A stretch of 64,000 nucleotides of DNA from Dirofilaria immitis (GCA_024305405.1 JAKNDB010000109.1:4836001-4900000); one strand, 5' to 3'. Numbered from the stretch's first letter, positions 50,381-63,917 are shown. The notes: generated by a model not told the origin, from the letters alone. Made by a program: numbers and translations.

Positions 50381-52191
50381 AGACAATTTGTACTGAAGTA
50401 AATTAAATTTCGTCTATTGAATATTTATCCAATAACACCATCATAATTTGGTCAACATAATTTATTCGCTATCGCGTGTCATTGCGTTGTTGAAAATTCA
50501 TTTATCTACATATCGGTGTATTAAGCTGGTTTAGCACACATTCTTGCCAATGTTCAGCAGAAGTTATAGGCCAATGGCACATTTTATCCATATTCTCGAA
50601 GAATTTTTTAAATTTTCAAGTTTCTAAAATCAGTGGCAGAGTGCGTCTTTTTTTTTTTTTAATTTTGTATTTCAACTTCTTAACGACTAGTGATTTTGTT
50701 GCATAATGTGCGTTGATACATTGTGATACAGAGGAGAGATCCTAGAATTATATTCAGAGAAAGAATGCTAACAGTAATGCTCAGTGTTTAAGGGCTAGTC
50801 TATATTATTAATTACTTTTTGGCATAAATTTCCTGGAAATGCTAATTGCTAATGTTATCAATAATCATTTTATCGAGTATTTAACCTTGTGGTTTCCAAA
50901 TCATACGTTAGTAGCATAATTTTTATTCCATATTCCGTATGAAAACAGTTTTTGCCTGTGTCGAGTGAAGTTATATTAATAAGTTTTTATGATGCGCTGT
51001 GTCTGTGCTACTAAAACTGCAGATCATATTCATACTTATACGTTTTCAGGATGGTCTTAGGTTCTATTTTTTAGGCATTGTTTGTAGGAATCATGCCGGT
51101 CTTTCCGTTCCTGAAATATTGGGAATTTTTAAGTCGTTTTGAAAATCATCTAGAATCTGTCGTAACTCCTGGCCAAAGGAACATATCATTATGCTTATTT
51201 TATATTGATTTTATACTGGAATTCTCCTAAACGAGTAATTTTATCGACCAAAATTAATATCCGAAAATTTCAAAATAAAACTGTTTTTGATATCCGAATA
51301 TTCTAGTCATTTTTTTCAGTCTTTTACAGTCTGATAGAGTAATTTCACAAGCTTTCCCAATTCCTAACTTACATGTTAATGCTATTAATTTTGTATAAAA
51401 TGCATATTTTCTTCATAGAATAAATACCATAAATTTTTGCACATACTTCGATCAAGAAGAATTGTACATGGTAATGTGTTCAGGCCATATTCGCTCTGCT
51501 GATTTACATGTCACAATACCGGAAGAATTACAACAATTATCTTCTATTTTTATTTCAAACTGTATAATAAAGATGTTATAATTCTTATATTTAATGATTA
51601 GAACCATCACAACATGTCTGAATTCATTCTCACCACTTTTTCATTTTTTTCGCAAAAACTGTTTCTCATTTTTCATGTTCAATTTTTCATATTTCAAGTA
51701 CAATACTAAGGTGGTATAAATATAAATAACTTCTTTATAATCGCTGCTATTTTATTTCCTCTTATTTTTTTTTTTGAAAAATTTCGTTGGAATAACTTGC
51801 TTCTTAATTTCTTTCTATTTTAGCAATTCAACATATTTCGACTTTTTCAATTCAGCTTCTTTCCAAATCTGACTATCACTATAGCATCCATTGAACATGT
51901 TTTGACTGCTGCTTTTCGAATAATGGATGAAAAGCAAAGCTTGAAGCATCATTAATTAGAATAAGAACTTCTGCATATTATCCTAAAATTAGTTGTACAG
52001 CATTATGGCATCCCACTCAACGTTTCAAAACTTTAAGAATCTAGAGCGATCGTTACTTTGAGAAACACTTTTATACTTCATAACGAAATATGTCTATTAG
52101 AAAATTGAAGAAAATCCATCGAATGTGATGTAAACGATCCATCAATGGTTGAAACATATTCGAACGTATTCATTTTGATAAGTTTTAACAA
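50381..52191. other. No gene recognised
   Basis: AT-rich DNA with T/A runs; nothing with protein-like composition or RNA gene features. Confidence 0.45.
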
Positions 52192-52422
52192 TTATTATTC
52201 ATTCTTATAAAAATAGCAGTCTAATATATTTCTCTCTGTTATTATTTATTATTCATTCTTATAAAAATAGCAACTTTCGTTTCCGGGAAGCTGCCCATCA
52301 AGGCGTATTTACCGCCGACGGAACGCTAGTTGGTATCGTTTACGGTCAGAACTAGGGCGGTATCTGATCGACTTCGAACCTCTGACTTTCGTTCTTGATT
52401 TAATATATTGCTCTCTGTTATT
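52192..52422. repeat. Duplicated flanks around an rDNA fragment
   Basis: A 27-base sequence (52,192-52,218) recurs identically at 52,246-52,272. A 22-base sequence (52,222-52,243) recurs with one mismatch at 52,401-52,422. The order is A-B-A-[18S fragment]-B: a tandem copy of a roughly 54-base target with the rDNA piece between its two halves. Confidence 0.9.
52273..52400 (-). pseudogene. 18S rRNA gene fragment (nuclear pseudogene)
   Basis: The minus strand reads a core 18S rRNA segment: AATCAAGAACGAAAGTCAGA at its start, then GGTTCGAAG, GATCAGATACCGCCCTAGTT, CCGTAAACGAT, CCGTCGGCGG and AGCTTCCCGGAAACGAAAG. It covers only about 128 bases of an approximately 1.8-kb gene and carries changes at normally invariant sites (GAAGTCGATC where GAAGGCGATC is expected). 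It is therefore an inserted fragment, not a working rRNA gene. Its sharp edges coincide with the duplicated flanks. Confidence 0.92.
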
Positions 52423-55076
52423 TTATCTTGAATTCCCGATATCGGTTGTTTGCATGGATTTATGTTTAAGTATTTTATACAACTTATGCCGTAACGAAGC
52501 TCCATAGTTTCATAATGTTGCACTTTATTAAGTCGAATTTAAATATTCAAATATTTGTTATTTTACTATGGTACGAAATGTAGTTTATTTAATTAAATGC
52601 ATTTGGCGTTGTAATCGTTAGAAAAGTAGATTTGCTTTAAATTTATGATCAAATGCCATCAATATAAGAGGGCCGTTAAAAAAACACTGAAGTAGTAGGA
52701 AAGATTTCAATTCAGTCTCTAACCGATTTTGTTATTAAGCCATAATTCACCCCTGTTTGATTATCGGCGCTCGTTTTGATTAGTTTGAGAAGCTTTTAAA
52801 TGAAATTTTACGATATATGAATTTCTATTACTGTCTATGATTATTGTTTTTATACATCAAATAAAAAGAATTGCTGGCAGCATAATGACGAGGTAATTCA
52901 AACGAAATAGTTAAATGTATCTTATTTTTTTTAAAGGTGTAAGGGAAATGCATGGCACTCGAGTTATTTGAATGACATTTGGAGATCGAACATATTTTTA
53001 ACCAGACAAAAAGTTTTTTAAAATCGATGAGTTAATTATTCTATAGTGATAATTATAATTTCTAGTTAAGATCAATGAGAAATCGTTGTTAGCTAGGAAG
53101 AAATTTTTAAGTGATGTTTCAATGTCTATGGATTTAAGATGGCACTGATATTGAAGAATGCACAAGACCGGAAACAGTCATCTCATTACTGTGATTGGCT
53201 ACTGTAATAATTTAGGCTTACTGCATTTGAACGATTTCAAAATTTGTTTTGTGGACTTACGAAATTTGAAACAAATGTTTGAAACAGGAATGACCTCTCC
53301 TCTTGTAATATATTTACTATTTATTATTTTTACGCCAAATTTTAGAAGCACAAATCAGAAGCCTATCTTTTCCTGTTAGTCTATTGACATTTCATGAAGC
53401 ACTGATGAAAGAAGGTCAAATTCGCATAGAAGGATTGGATCTGGCAATACCAAAACGATTGTCTTGGATGATCAACTTTTTAAATTAGATAGAATATTAA
53501 AGATATTTGTTACGTTCAACTAAAGCAGTAAGAAACTAGCAGTAAAATTAGCAGTAACTTTGTGACAAGTAAATGATAGGGCAAAAGATTTCGGATAGTA
53601 TCATCTGAATTTTTGCCCATATTAGCTTTGAGTAGATTATTGCTGAAACCTTTTTCAAACGAATTTATATTTTTATTTTTCATATGTTTGTTTTGTTCAT
53701 AAAATACCTGAGAACTTATTCCATTACAATTCAGTTTTCTACTACAAGCAATAATGTAGGAAAGAGCTGTTTTTATATAATTCTTTCTTGTTTCGTCTAT
53801 CCTTCTCTCTACCTCTCTCCCTTTCTTTCTCTCCTTTCATTTATATAGAAATTATCATTTTTTTCCCAATTTCATTTTACTATTGCATTGTTTTTAAAAA
53901 TGCTAGCTTATATATAGTGTGGAGAAATGTGAGTTGCACTTACGACTTCATGAAGTCGAAATAATAAATGAAGCTGTAGAACGGAGGAGAGAAAGGCATG
54001 TGCATCAGTGCATGCATTGATAAAGAGCTGATCAAGGACTGTTTTTAGTAGAATTAAATTGAAAACCTAATATTATAAAAGCAATTTCAGGGCATCTACT
54101 GAAATTTAGAGGATCGTATAATTATTTCCAGATCAAAAACTATTGATGTTAGTTCTTTTGTCCTTGCTACTATATATCTATAATTTAACTGTCATTTCTT
54201 AAAACTGGGGAAGTCAGGAAACTGCGAAAAAAATAATTTGATCATGAAAAATATAAAATAATATCCCTGCTTCAGCTTTGGCCATATATGCAACACTTTG
54301 TACGAATTCATAATCGTGTTCTTTTTCTGATTCATTATTTCCAGTTAATCTATTTTATTTCCAGGTATTGTCAATGAGTATATTACTGGAATAATGTGAA
54401 AACTGCAATGAGGTTGAATAAACGACAGTCCATCGTCAAAAACCAATTTTTATATATAATCAGATACTATTATGATGTCAACGATTCATACACTATTTAT
54501 GATCAGAATGTCCTTGAACCTAATCCATCTCATCCAATAATACACTAACTTTGATATAGATTGATGAGCTAGTTGGGATTAATTTCGATATGCTTCAAAT
54601 AGAAACAATGGGAAACTAAATTATTTTTTCTCTGAATAGAATTGGGAAATTGTTTAGCCCTCCATCCCTCCCTCCTTTTCCCCGCAAAAAAAAAATAGAA
54701 ATTCATTGGCGAAAGAAATATGGTTTCACTGACTTCTCATATATCACTTTTCCTAATCCGTTTATTTCATTTTAATGTCATTTCCACATTCTTCAATTTA
54801 TATTAATTAGTTTGTTACAAAAGATACAAAAGCCACGTGCCAAATGGCCCCCTGTAGCTAAATGATGAACACTGTACTCGTGACCTTGTTTATTTTAGAA
54901 AGACGAAAATCGTGGAATTCGCGAAGAAGACATGTGCTAAAATATGGCATCACGGGTAAAGGAAGAGATTCGTAGTCGGTTGACCGGATGGGTCATATTC
55001 AATGACCTTCAGTAGCAAATAAGAATGAGATGGAAATAACTATATGATGACAAATACGCGAAATAGTGCATTTCAG
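52423..55076. other. No gene recognised; one GC-richer patch
   Basis: Mostly AT-rich. From about 54,820 the G+C rises. A strong acceptor at 54,898 (CTTGTTTATTTTAG) precedes about 50 bases open in two frames up to GGG|TAAAGG, with a possible GTAAAG donor. It could not be joined in phase to the candidate exon at 55,077. Confidence 0.35.
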
Positions 55077-55154
55077 GAGGAGATTGCGGAAAACGATAGG
55101 CCATCAATGAAGAAGGGAGAAGGCATCAAAGAAAGCGCTTCATTAGATAGATAA
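55077..55154 (+). CDS. Candidate terminal exon, unknown protein
   Basis: The acceptor AATAGTGCATTTCAG is followed by 25 codons and TAA. The product is highly charged and polar (EEIAENDRPSMKKGEGIKES), unusual for chance frames in this DNA. It lies in a GC-richer patch. No connecting exon is assigned and no family is recognised. Confidence 0.28.
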   Translation, partial: EEIAENDRPSMKKGEGIKESASLDR

Positions 55155-58100
55155 CTAAATGATGTGATGCGGACTTATGGCTCGACCTTAATGGCCACTG
55201 ATATTGATGGTTATGTTGATGCCTGCTCTATTTACCACATTTATTCTGCTATCTCTCTCATCATTAACATCAGTAGTCGTTCAAGTTTAGCCATATGATC
55301 GTACCATTTCTGTTCACTAATTTCACATCCATTACATAATTTTAATCTGTAAGTAACCTACGCATGGTATTTGTGTATTTATTTGTTTATTGTCCGAAAA
55401 CGCAAGCCAGGATTATCAATAACAGTTACTATCTCCTCATCATGTCTTTTGCTCTTCAACAAACTAAGTAAATGAAATTACATTAATTATGTGAAAATTA
55501 TCACTTTGAAATCTTCAATTCACATTCTGTTTATTGTCTTTCAGCTTGAATTTTAAACATTTTGAAGATCTTTAAAGTATTCATTTGCAAAAGCTGCTCT
55601 ATAAACAATATCTTTGGGAATTGTCAAGTTCACCAATCTGAAAGTGATTCATATATACTTTAAACACCTCACTTCGTTAGTTGATGCTATTCTGCCGGTC
55701 TTATATTCAAAATTTATTCATTTTTAACGCGGCAAAAGGTTACAAAAAGTCGTTCTATAGCACATGGTCACCATATGATACAGCAGAACTCTCCACTGCT
55801 CAAAAATTTTCATTTATTTTCATTTCTTCGATTCTTTCCTCTATTCGAATTAATCCATATTTGCATAGAGATTTAAAGTCAAAAAGTATTTAACTTGTGT
55901 AGATTTTAATTTTTCAGTAATGGTTGAATATCCTGCCCTTCACTTTAATTAAAAAATTTCCTATTGTACTGGAATATACAGTAAGAATACTGAATCCCAA
56001 ATGAGGTATAAAATAAAAATTATTCCGGTAACATAACTATTTCTAATTCATTCTTCTTAGAAAACTCTTATCAATTTTTTGAAAGTTTCTACTTGTGTAA
56101 TAATCTGTTCTTCCACATATGTAATCATGTTTAGAGTTTGGTTGCGATGTTAAAGCCAACTACTTTGTAAATTTGCTGCTGTAATATTGTTACGTAAAGA
56201 ACCCTCAGTTTTAGTTAGCACTATGTTACTAATGAAATTCAAAAAATTTGCCAAAAATTAGGGTAACTTCTCCAGTGATTAAAATTCTATTGTTGCTTTT
56301 TCTAGTGTACCGATTTTTGCCCATGTAACTCCATTTTACAGAAAAATTATTTTGAACGATGCTGAGAAAATTACGCATTATTAAATTACACATTATTTAA
56401 TTTTTATGTTTATTCAGTATTCATTTCCATATTCCAACAAAAATAAAGCAAAAAAATGGTGGATGAAGTGAATTGCTATTGGAAATAAAAACCAAATTCA
56501 GAGGTATACTACGATTTATAATTCTTTCTATTAACAGATATATCTCTTTTGTAATGCGTAATAATTTACTCATATACCATTGAAAATGTGAAAGTATAAG
56601 CGATTTAAGAGCAAGACATTTTTAATCCTTTCCCGTTCTGATTTACGTTTTTGAAGTTATATTATTTTAAAATTATGCGACATTGATGTTCATGTATTTA
56701 TCCGGAACAATTGCAATAAATAAATAAGTTCAGAACTGTCCCAAGTATGACACTCATCTGATTATTTAGATTCTAGGTTTCTCGAGATTTTAAATTTATC
56801 TATCAAACTCATTAAGTTTTTCATAATTTCAAATTTCAATTTGAAGAAATCTTCCAGTTTTTAAAAATATTTCAAGACTCTCTTTTCAGAGTAAGAAAGT
56901 CTGTCCGAATTTCTGAAGCGCAACTTTTAAATCAGTTTTAGGAAAAGCTACTCATTTAAAAACGGATAATTGTACAACTCTAACGAATTTAACGTTTATA
57001 CTAAATATCGAGTTATCGAATAATACTTTGTTTATTATTTTAAAATTCATGATGCTCTATAATAATACATAACCGAATAAAATAATCTTGAGAGACATTT
57101 ATCAGAAAGAGGAAGCTTTACATCATGCTCAGGATTATTTATTTACATTTCTACTTCGATGTTCTAACGATATTGATATAATGCTGATATATGTATTATG
57201 AAATTAAATTATTCATTCATGGATGCTGTCTTCGATTTTTTTCAGAATATCGCACCTACTTTTAGTTTTTTCCACCAATATAAAGTATAATTATGCTAGC
57301 AGAGGCATATCTTCTACCGTAGAAATAAAAATTACTAATTGGATTAGTGTTAAAATTTTTCCTTAATTTGATATTTGATGAAAAAGATGATATAATAAAG
57401 TAGTTGTTTGACTATCGACAAGTATTATCCATGTATTCTGCTTTAGAAAATCTTATCTCTTCATTTTTGAAGGATCGTAGGTAACTGATTTCAATAGAAT
57501 TGCTTCAGCATAAAGCGTAATCCGATAATTACATTTTGCTTGCAACTGCTGTAGAAGGAACAGTGTGTTGCGAATAAGTTCACTTATTAGGAATATAATA
57601 AACGTGCAGTTGGGTTTATGAGGATAATGTCAGCTATATACATTCATTTTGTATCGATAATTATATGGCTTTTTCCAATATATTTGTATGATATTCCTAT
57701 CACTTCTATCCGTGATTTCAAATTATTAATTCACTTGACACAATAACGTGACCTGTCATGTAGCAACTACAACACATTCAAATAGTTTCCTGATCTTTTG
57801 GAATAATCTTGCCTTGATTTTTAACACCCTATCCTAAATAAACTAACTTTCGATTTTGAGAAGGAGCGTTTCAAACGGAATCGTTTGCCATGCAATTTCT
57901 TTAATATCTGAATAAGTTGTACATTCATCTCACATGATTAAATCATTACTGGTCACTGAAATTCAGACAGCAGCGCATTCATGATTTATTCTGCATCATA
58001 AATCAGTCATCGTTTTGGAATTTTTATTGTCTCTTTCAATGATTGATTTTCAGAGACTCATTAAAGAGTATATTTATAACTAGAATATATTGCTGTTCCA

Positions 58101-59385
58101 GCTCCCTCATTCACACTTTGTTGATTGGTGAAACATAGGATAATAAAAGCTTAATATTGAAATGAGTCGGAAGTGAGATTCGAGTTCCCGAGATCACTTT
58201 TTTTACTAATGGTATCATCAATCTCCGCTACTATTTGTCTGTGTATATATGTTGTACGTATAATCCATCCTTCTCGTTTCAGTCCACGCCGACTTTTCCT
58301 CGTAATCTTCACTTTTTTTTATCCTACGATACACCATCTGTCGCGTAGAAGTTCTTTGCGGTCACCTTCATCCACTGATACTTGTAATTACAAATTCTTT
58401 CAATATTTCATTAGAATTTTTTTATTAAAATTTCAATTTAAAAGCATCAGCATTGAGTATCTGATACTAGTTTTTGAATAACATCATATTTTTGTTTTTT
58501 TTTTTTTTTTTTATCTTGAGGTTTGTTTCGCTTATAAATGATTAGTTTTAATTACGTATTTAGAAGAAGGCTAAAGATAGGCATTGATTGATAGGAAGAA
58601 ATAACTTTGGGGTTTTAGCTGAATGAGATTAGTGTGTTATATTCGGAAATAATAGCGTGAGCGACAGGAGATGAGGATAAGAGAAATTCTTATTGAACTG
58701 GTGTAGGATATAAGTTTAAGAAAATGATTGCTAAAAATAATGATTGTCTTGATATTTCGAAAAGAAGATAAAGAGATAATGTGATGATAGTCTGATCGCC
58801 ATGTAAAAGAATTCAGCTTCAGCTTCGATCTTTCAAGAAAGAGTTGAAAAAAAAAAGTTCGAAAGGTTATTTTTTACTGCCTGCAAGAGTGTGAGAAATA
58901 ATGATTGCGTGAGATTTGTAGAAAATCATTATTTCGATACATTTCTATTCATTCTATTCGTTTTTTCATTGCACCGTCTTTTAGTATTTTTCCATGATTA
59001 TTCAAAAAACAGAAAATACTATTACCGATTGATACCGAATTCTCTTCTGCTTTTCATCTAATCGTCCATTCATAATTCCAGATATTAGCTTTTGAATAAC
59101 TTGCAAAGGTATAATGTTGGTATAAATTGAAAAAGCTTTAGAATAGTAGTATTCTTCAATAAGCAACTTCCTAAACAAATTCATAGTAATAAATGACTCT
59201 GAATAAAGCCATTCTAAATAATAGCTTTCTAGCATTATTCTTTTGCATACTTCCTTTTTCAATATATTTCAGTTGCAGTATTGTGACAATTCAGTTCATT
59301 CAATGGGGAAACTATTGAATTACCCGAAGAAGGGTGCTGTCCCATCGAGAATTTCAACATTTGACTTTCCAAAATATTGTTTGAG

Positions 59386-59447
59386 ATTATTGTAATCGCA
59401 TATTTACATGTAAATGATTATTGTAATCGCATATTTACATGTAAATG
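59386..59447. repeat. Perfect tandem duplication with palindromic core
   Basis: Two identical adjacent copies of a roughly 28-31-base unit containing ATTGTAATCGCATATTTACA. Each ends in the 12-base palindrome TTTACATGTAAA. Confidence 0.85.
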
Positions 59448-60973
59448 TGTATTGCATAATAGAATTCTGGAAAAGGATTTCATGGAAGTGTTATCAGAAA
59501 TTGGAATGGAAAGTCACCTCACCACTTATATTTAAGTGTGATTACGAAAAAATGTGCGTGTAATAGAATTGAAAACGATCTTTCAAATTTGAAATTTGTG
59601 AAAAGGCTAAAATGAGAGACCAATTTTGACATTTCGGAGGCATGCACCAGCTATCTATTCATTGTTGAATTTATCAAAAGTTTTTCTTTATTCTCCCGTC
59701 ATTTTTTCTGCTGCCACATCAGTAAGGTCGTTGTCCTAGAATAACTGTATGAAAAATTTATGATTTCATCAACGCTTAACTGATTTTCCTTGGTAATTTT
59801 GAAAAGGAACTGAAAAGTACATATTTTATAGCAGCTTTGAATGATTACAAAATACTCCACATCTCTCGATGGAGCTTTTTCGAAGGGAAATTTGATCGTT
59901 GGAAAGATTTAAAGTTTTTGACTTCCAGACGAAAAATTTTAGAAAAGATAACGGTCGCTAAATATTTATATTATCTAATACGAAATTTACCACGTAATTC
60001 TACATTTACAGCAATGCAATGTTATCAACAATAACAGGATAAAAACACATTAGGCTGGACGAAGTAACGGTAACAAAAGAAAAGAAAATCCATCGAATGA
60101 TAGTACTCATAAATCAAATGACTGCTTAGATGGAAAACTTCTGGTTGCCTTTCCAAGTTCTAAACCAGTTTCAAGAAGCGAACGTTGCTTTCGACCTTGG
60201 ACACTTTCTTGTGTTGATTTGCTGTCATTTGTGACTGTCAGCCATTGAAGTATGTAGACAGTTCAGACTTGTTTGCTAAATATATATGTATATACGCATG
60301 TATATATGTATCCGTCTATATGTCCGTTTGTTTGATTAAAATCTGCCTTATAAACAACCTTCATAAATCTTCCGACAACAGTTTTTAGCAGCACATTTTT
60401 CCATTTTAACGACACATCGTATTTTTTGCTTACTGGGTGGTCGTGGTTATGAATCCATATGTACTTGCATATTTTACATTCTTTAGATCTACTTCATTCG
60501 AAATTTGCCTTCAACTTCCTTGTAAATATGTTGTACAATAAGCCAGAATATTATGTTGAAAATAATTTTCTTAACAATCATTCTATAACTACACGTATTT
60601 GTTAATACTTACCACTAAGAACTTAGTCGTTATAAAAGAATTTGGAATTCATCATTTCCCGAAATCTTCCTCCGTTAATTTCATTTTGATCTTAATTTCA
60701 TGAATAGATCATAATAAATATTGTGCTGCTATATGGACCCGAAATCTTGTTTCTCATAATCGAAAGCGATTTCTTTTACTGATAATTATCAGTCTCAAAA
60801 TACTGATGAGTTAATTAAGAAATAAAGAAAGTTTATTGTATTATTCGCTCCCTTTTCGGCTTTTCAATTCATTCACACTGCGTTTTGAAGGATTCAAACT
60901 TGAGACTTGGACGTCGTGTTCACCTCTATAATTGCTTAATTAACTGTAATTCTCAATTCTGTCATCGTTTTGC

Positions 60974-61013
60974 AAATCTCTTTTTTAAAAAAAGATCATG
61001 AAAAAAGAGATTT
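60974..61013. repeat. Perfect 13-base inverted repeat
   Basis: Arms AAATCTCTTTTTT and AAAAAAGAGATTT around a 14-base loop. No element or gene context explains it. Confidence 0.8.
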
Positions 61014-61249
61014 GATTTCATTCAAGTTTTTCAATTTTTAATTCTTTCCTTACCTTTTCTACGTGACATTCTTGCAATAATTGCCGTTTCAAAATTCTGT
61101 ATCTCCAGTTTATTTCACCAAGTATAGGTTGTTGCTCATTGTGATAAATCACAATTTTTGAGAATCGTTTTGTGAAGTCTATGATTTTTGCTAGTTGTTT
61201 CAGCGATAACTCAACCAGTGGTGGTAGATGAACAATACTGATGGCTGAT

Positions 61250-61342
61250 TCAGCGATGTAGTTGCTTTGCTAGGTTTGTTGTGAAGTGTGATGTATTACC
61301 ATTAGTCCTGTACAGCCTACAGCCAGAAATAAAACCTACCTG
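61250..61342 (-). CDS. Candidate terminal exon, unknown protein
   Basis: On the minus strand a long pyrimidine tract ending CACTCTTGCAG precedes 30 codons and TGA. The product is polar (CRLYRTNGNTSHFTTNLAKQ). The acceptor is one of the best in the window, and G+C is above background. The first bases (CAGGTAGG) also look like a donor, so the AG could instead end a longer exon on its upstream side. No linked exon was found. Confidence 0.3.
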   Translation of the reverse strand, partial: QVGFISGCRLYRTNGNTSHFTTNLAKQLHR

Positions 61343-63712
61343 CTGCAAGAGTGAAGGAGCAGCAAAGGAAAAAATTCATTCTTCATTTATACCAATGAAT
61401 AAAATTTTTTCGACAAAAGTAATTTATTTATAATGTGACAGTTTAAAGAAACAAAGTTCATCCCTCATTCTATGTAACCGTAATTTTGGCGAAATGCGAC
61501 GAAAGTTTTTTCGCCTTCAAGCTAATTTAATAAAAAAATTTGCAATATTGAAGGAGACATTTTTTCAAACAAATTTCTTTCTTTAATTTGGGAAGCGCTG
61601 TAAAAAATGATAAGTTACAGTGTAAAAAATTGTTCCACAAATTATCCTATTGCTGTATTTTTTTACTGTATTCGATGCTTGCGTTATTTTAAATTAAAAA
61701 TGCAATTCAATAAATGTATGAGGCTGCAGCGAATTATCCCATAGATCACTTTATAAAAATTGAATCGATAGACAAATTAATTTTTGCATGATGAACTAAT
61801 GCGAGAAAATCACTCAGTAGAAAAAATTGAGAGAATGAAGCGAGCGTTGTATAAGCGACTGTTCTATGCCAAAATTTAACTTGAGGCGTTTAAGAACATG
61901 AGAAGGAAATGGAGAAATTTTCGAAAATTTTTTAATAAAATTAAAGTATCCAAAAGAGTTCAATGTAAATAATAAGGAGGCAGTTATAATAAGTTTTCGC
62001 AATTACTCATTTCCAAAGGAAATCTGGTCCGGAAATATTTATATCGGATAATCTGTAGAGCAAAATATCATCTAGGAGATTAGGTCGCACTTATTAGTAC
62101 TAATAACTCATTTTCATATTTTCTCTCTCCAAATATAAGCTATCTGGTTCAAAACAACTGAACAACAGTTGTAGTCTGGCGGCATAATTTATTTCATCAC
62201 CAACTTCATATTTCAGTTCTTGGCTGAATAGACATTTTCGTTCGTTCCTCATTTTGACTGGGTTCCCGAACCAATATTTTTGGCAACAGATGTCTGGGAA
62301 ATACTATTAAAACGCATTTTGGCCTGGCGCATTTTAGTTTCATGAGCATAGTTTCATGAGTATTGCTTCTCTAGAAGGATTTCGTATAGCCTTGCTCTCA
62401 GCACTTTAAGCGCTTTGGCCTTAACATAGCCATCAAAGAATTCTTTCATTTCAGTTTAAATTTAATTCATTATAGAAATTTGTACTCTTCTGGCTTACAT
62501 CACTCACTAATTCTGTAAAGCAAGCATCCACTGTTCAAGGAAATCCAGTGTTACCAATAAGTTTATCACAATAAAGTACGAAAATATATTTTATCAATAA
62601 CATAGGAGCCAACTAAGAAAAATTACAGATATTTATGCCTCGTATATCATATATGCAGGTCTAACAAGTAGATATTAATCTGACATAAGTTCCAGCCATA
62701 TACCATCCGTGAGCAGAAGCAATAGCATGCTATTCGTAAGACAGTGCGAAGATTTGAATTTAGAATGAGTGATGCACAAAGGAAAAGTTACTATCTAAGA
62801 ATTGCTGATATATCGATTCTGAATAAATATTATCCTTGCTCTGAAAATAGTTTAATAAATCATAGTAACGGCATTCCCAGTGTGGTACACAGCATTCTTC
62901 GTGTCACACTCTTTTATCCTAGTCTTCGAGCAATGCAATCTGAAAATTCATTTACTGTTGCGCAGTGTGTCGAGATGTGTTGCCCGCAGAACAGCCATCA
63001 ATCATGTCCGCTGAGAAGATAGGCAAAGGGACGGAATGGGAAGGATAAATTTTCAGCTTTTTCCATTTATGTTCAGATTCCACTGCTATTAATTTTCTCA
63101 GTATCCAAGAAGGAGAGAATATTGTTATATTTCTTAATATTTCACCGAGATATCTTTTTTCTCCTGCAGCTTTTATGCTACCCCACTTCCAGCAGTCGCC
63201 TGAAAGTTTTCCAGTTTGAGATATAATTTAAACCATCATCATAATATAGCTTTCTTTTCTGATTCCCTTTTATCTACTTATTTCATCTTTGCAACTGTTG
63301 GATAAGCTTTATTTAAATAATTGAAGCTCTATGAAGCTGTACTCACATTGCTTATTTGTTACTCTCTTCATAACTTTTCCTATTCTAAAGCAAATCTCAT
63401 TATTTCCGATTATAATAAAAGATACTTAATATTTGTTCACTCTTCTGCATTCCCTTATCTCTCAGTTTATCACTTGCATGCTGCTTGAACAGCTTTAGTA
63501 TAGTCATTAAAAAGAAGGGCATTTAGTTGTTCTAATTTATGCTTTGCTGTTAATTTCGCTTATTCGGAAGTACTGGTTTAACAATTTATGTAATATTCAG
63601 CAAGAAAATTTGCTTTAAAATAGAAATGTGGTAAGTTTCCCACCCGAAAGGATGTCTTTTTTAGCGTAAAATTTTAAGTTCGTATTCAATTAATATATAC
63701 TTATTTGATCAC
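61343..63712. other. No gene recognised
   Basis: AT-rich. It contains an ATG-started + strand frame at 62,765-63,022 (85 codons) with a cysteine-rich end (CVEMCCPQNSHQSC), listed separately. Otherwise nothing is supported. Confidence 0.4.
62765..63022 (+). CDS. Unassigned 85-codon open frame
   Basis: Starts at ATG (MSDAQRKSYYLRIADIS) and ends at TAG. Composition is more balanced than most chance frames here, and the last 20 residues hold four cysteines. It has no signal peptide and no recognised domain, and no splice context was identified. It may be a chance frame. Confidence 0.18.
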   Translation: MSDAQRKSYYLRIADISILNKYYPCSENSLINHSNGIPSVVHSILRVTLFYPSLRAMQSENSFTVAQCVEMCCPQNSHQSCPLRR

Positions 63713-63917
63713 CTACTATTATTATCAATTATTAATACTATTATTATTATCAATTATTATTATTAATTATTATTATTAATTACTATTATTACTATTATTA
63801 TTATCATTTATTATTATTAATTATTATTATTATCAATTATTGTTATTAATTATTATTATTAATAATTATTATTATTAATTATTATTACTAATTATTATTA
63901 TTTATTATTATTGTTAT
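63713..63917. repeat. (ATT)n trinucleotide repeat
   Basis: About 205 bases of ATT/AAT triplets with scattered ACT, ATC and GTT variants. It is a long, moderately decayed microsatellite near the window end. Confidence 0.92.

Larger units (their letters stand above)
55155..61249. other. Long gene-poor stretch
   Basis: AT-rich DNA. It contains a T-run at about 58,493-58,512, a 31-base tandem duplication (59,386-59,447) and a 40-base hairpin (60,974-61,013). The 102-codon + frame at 58,173-58,481 starts with ATG but is Phe/Ile/Ser-rich and unconvincing. No gene is called. Confidence 0.4.

Noticed and set aside
61814..62002. Minus-strand frame starting with a signal-like MRKLIITASLLF
   Set aside because: The first codon is TTG, not ATG, and no ATG or acceptor supports that start.
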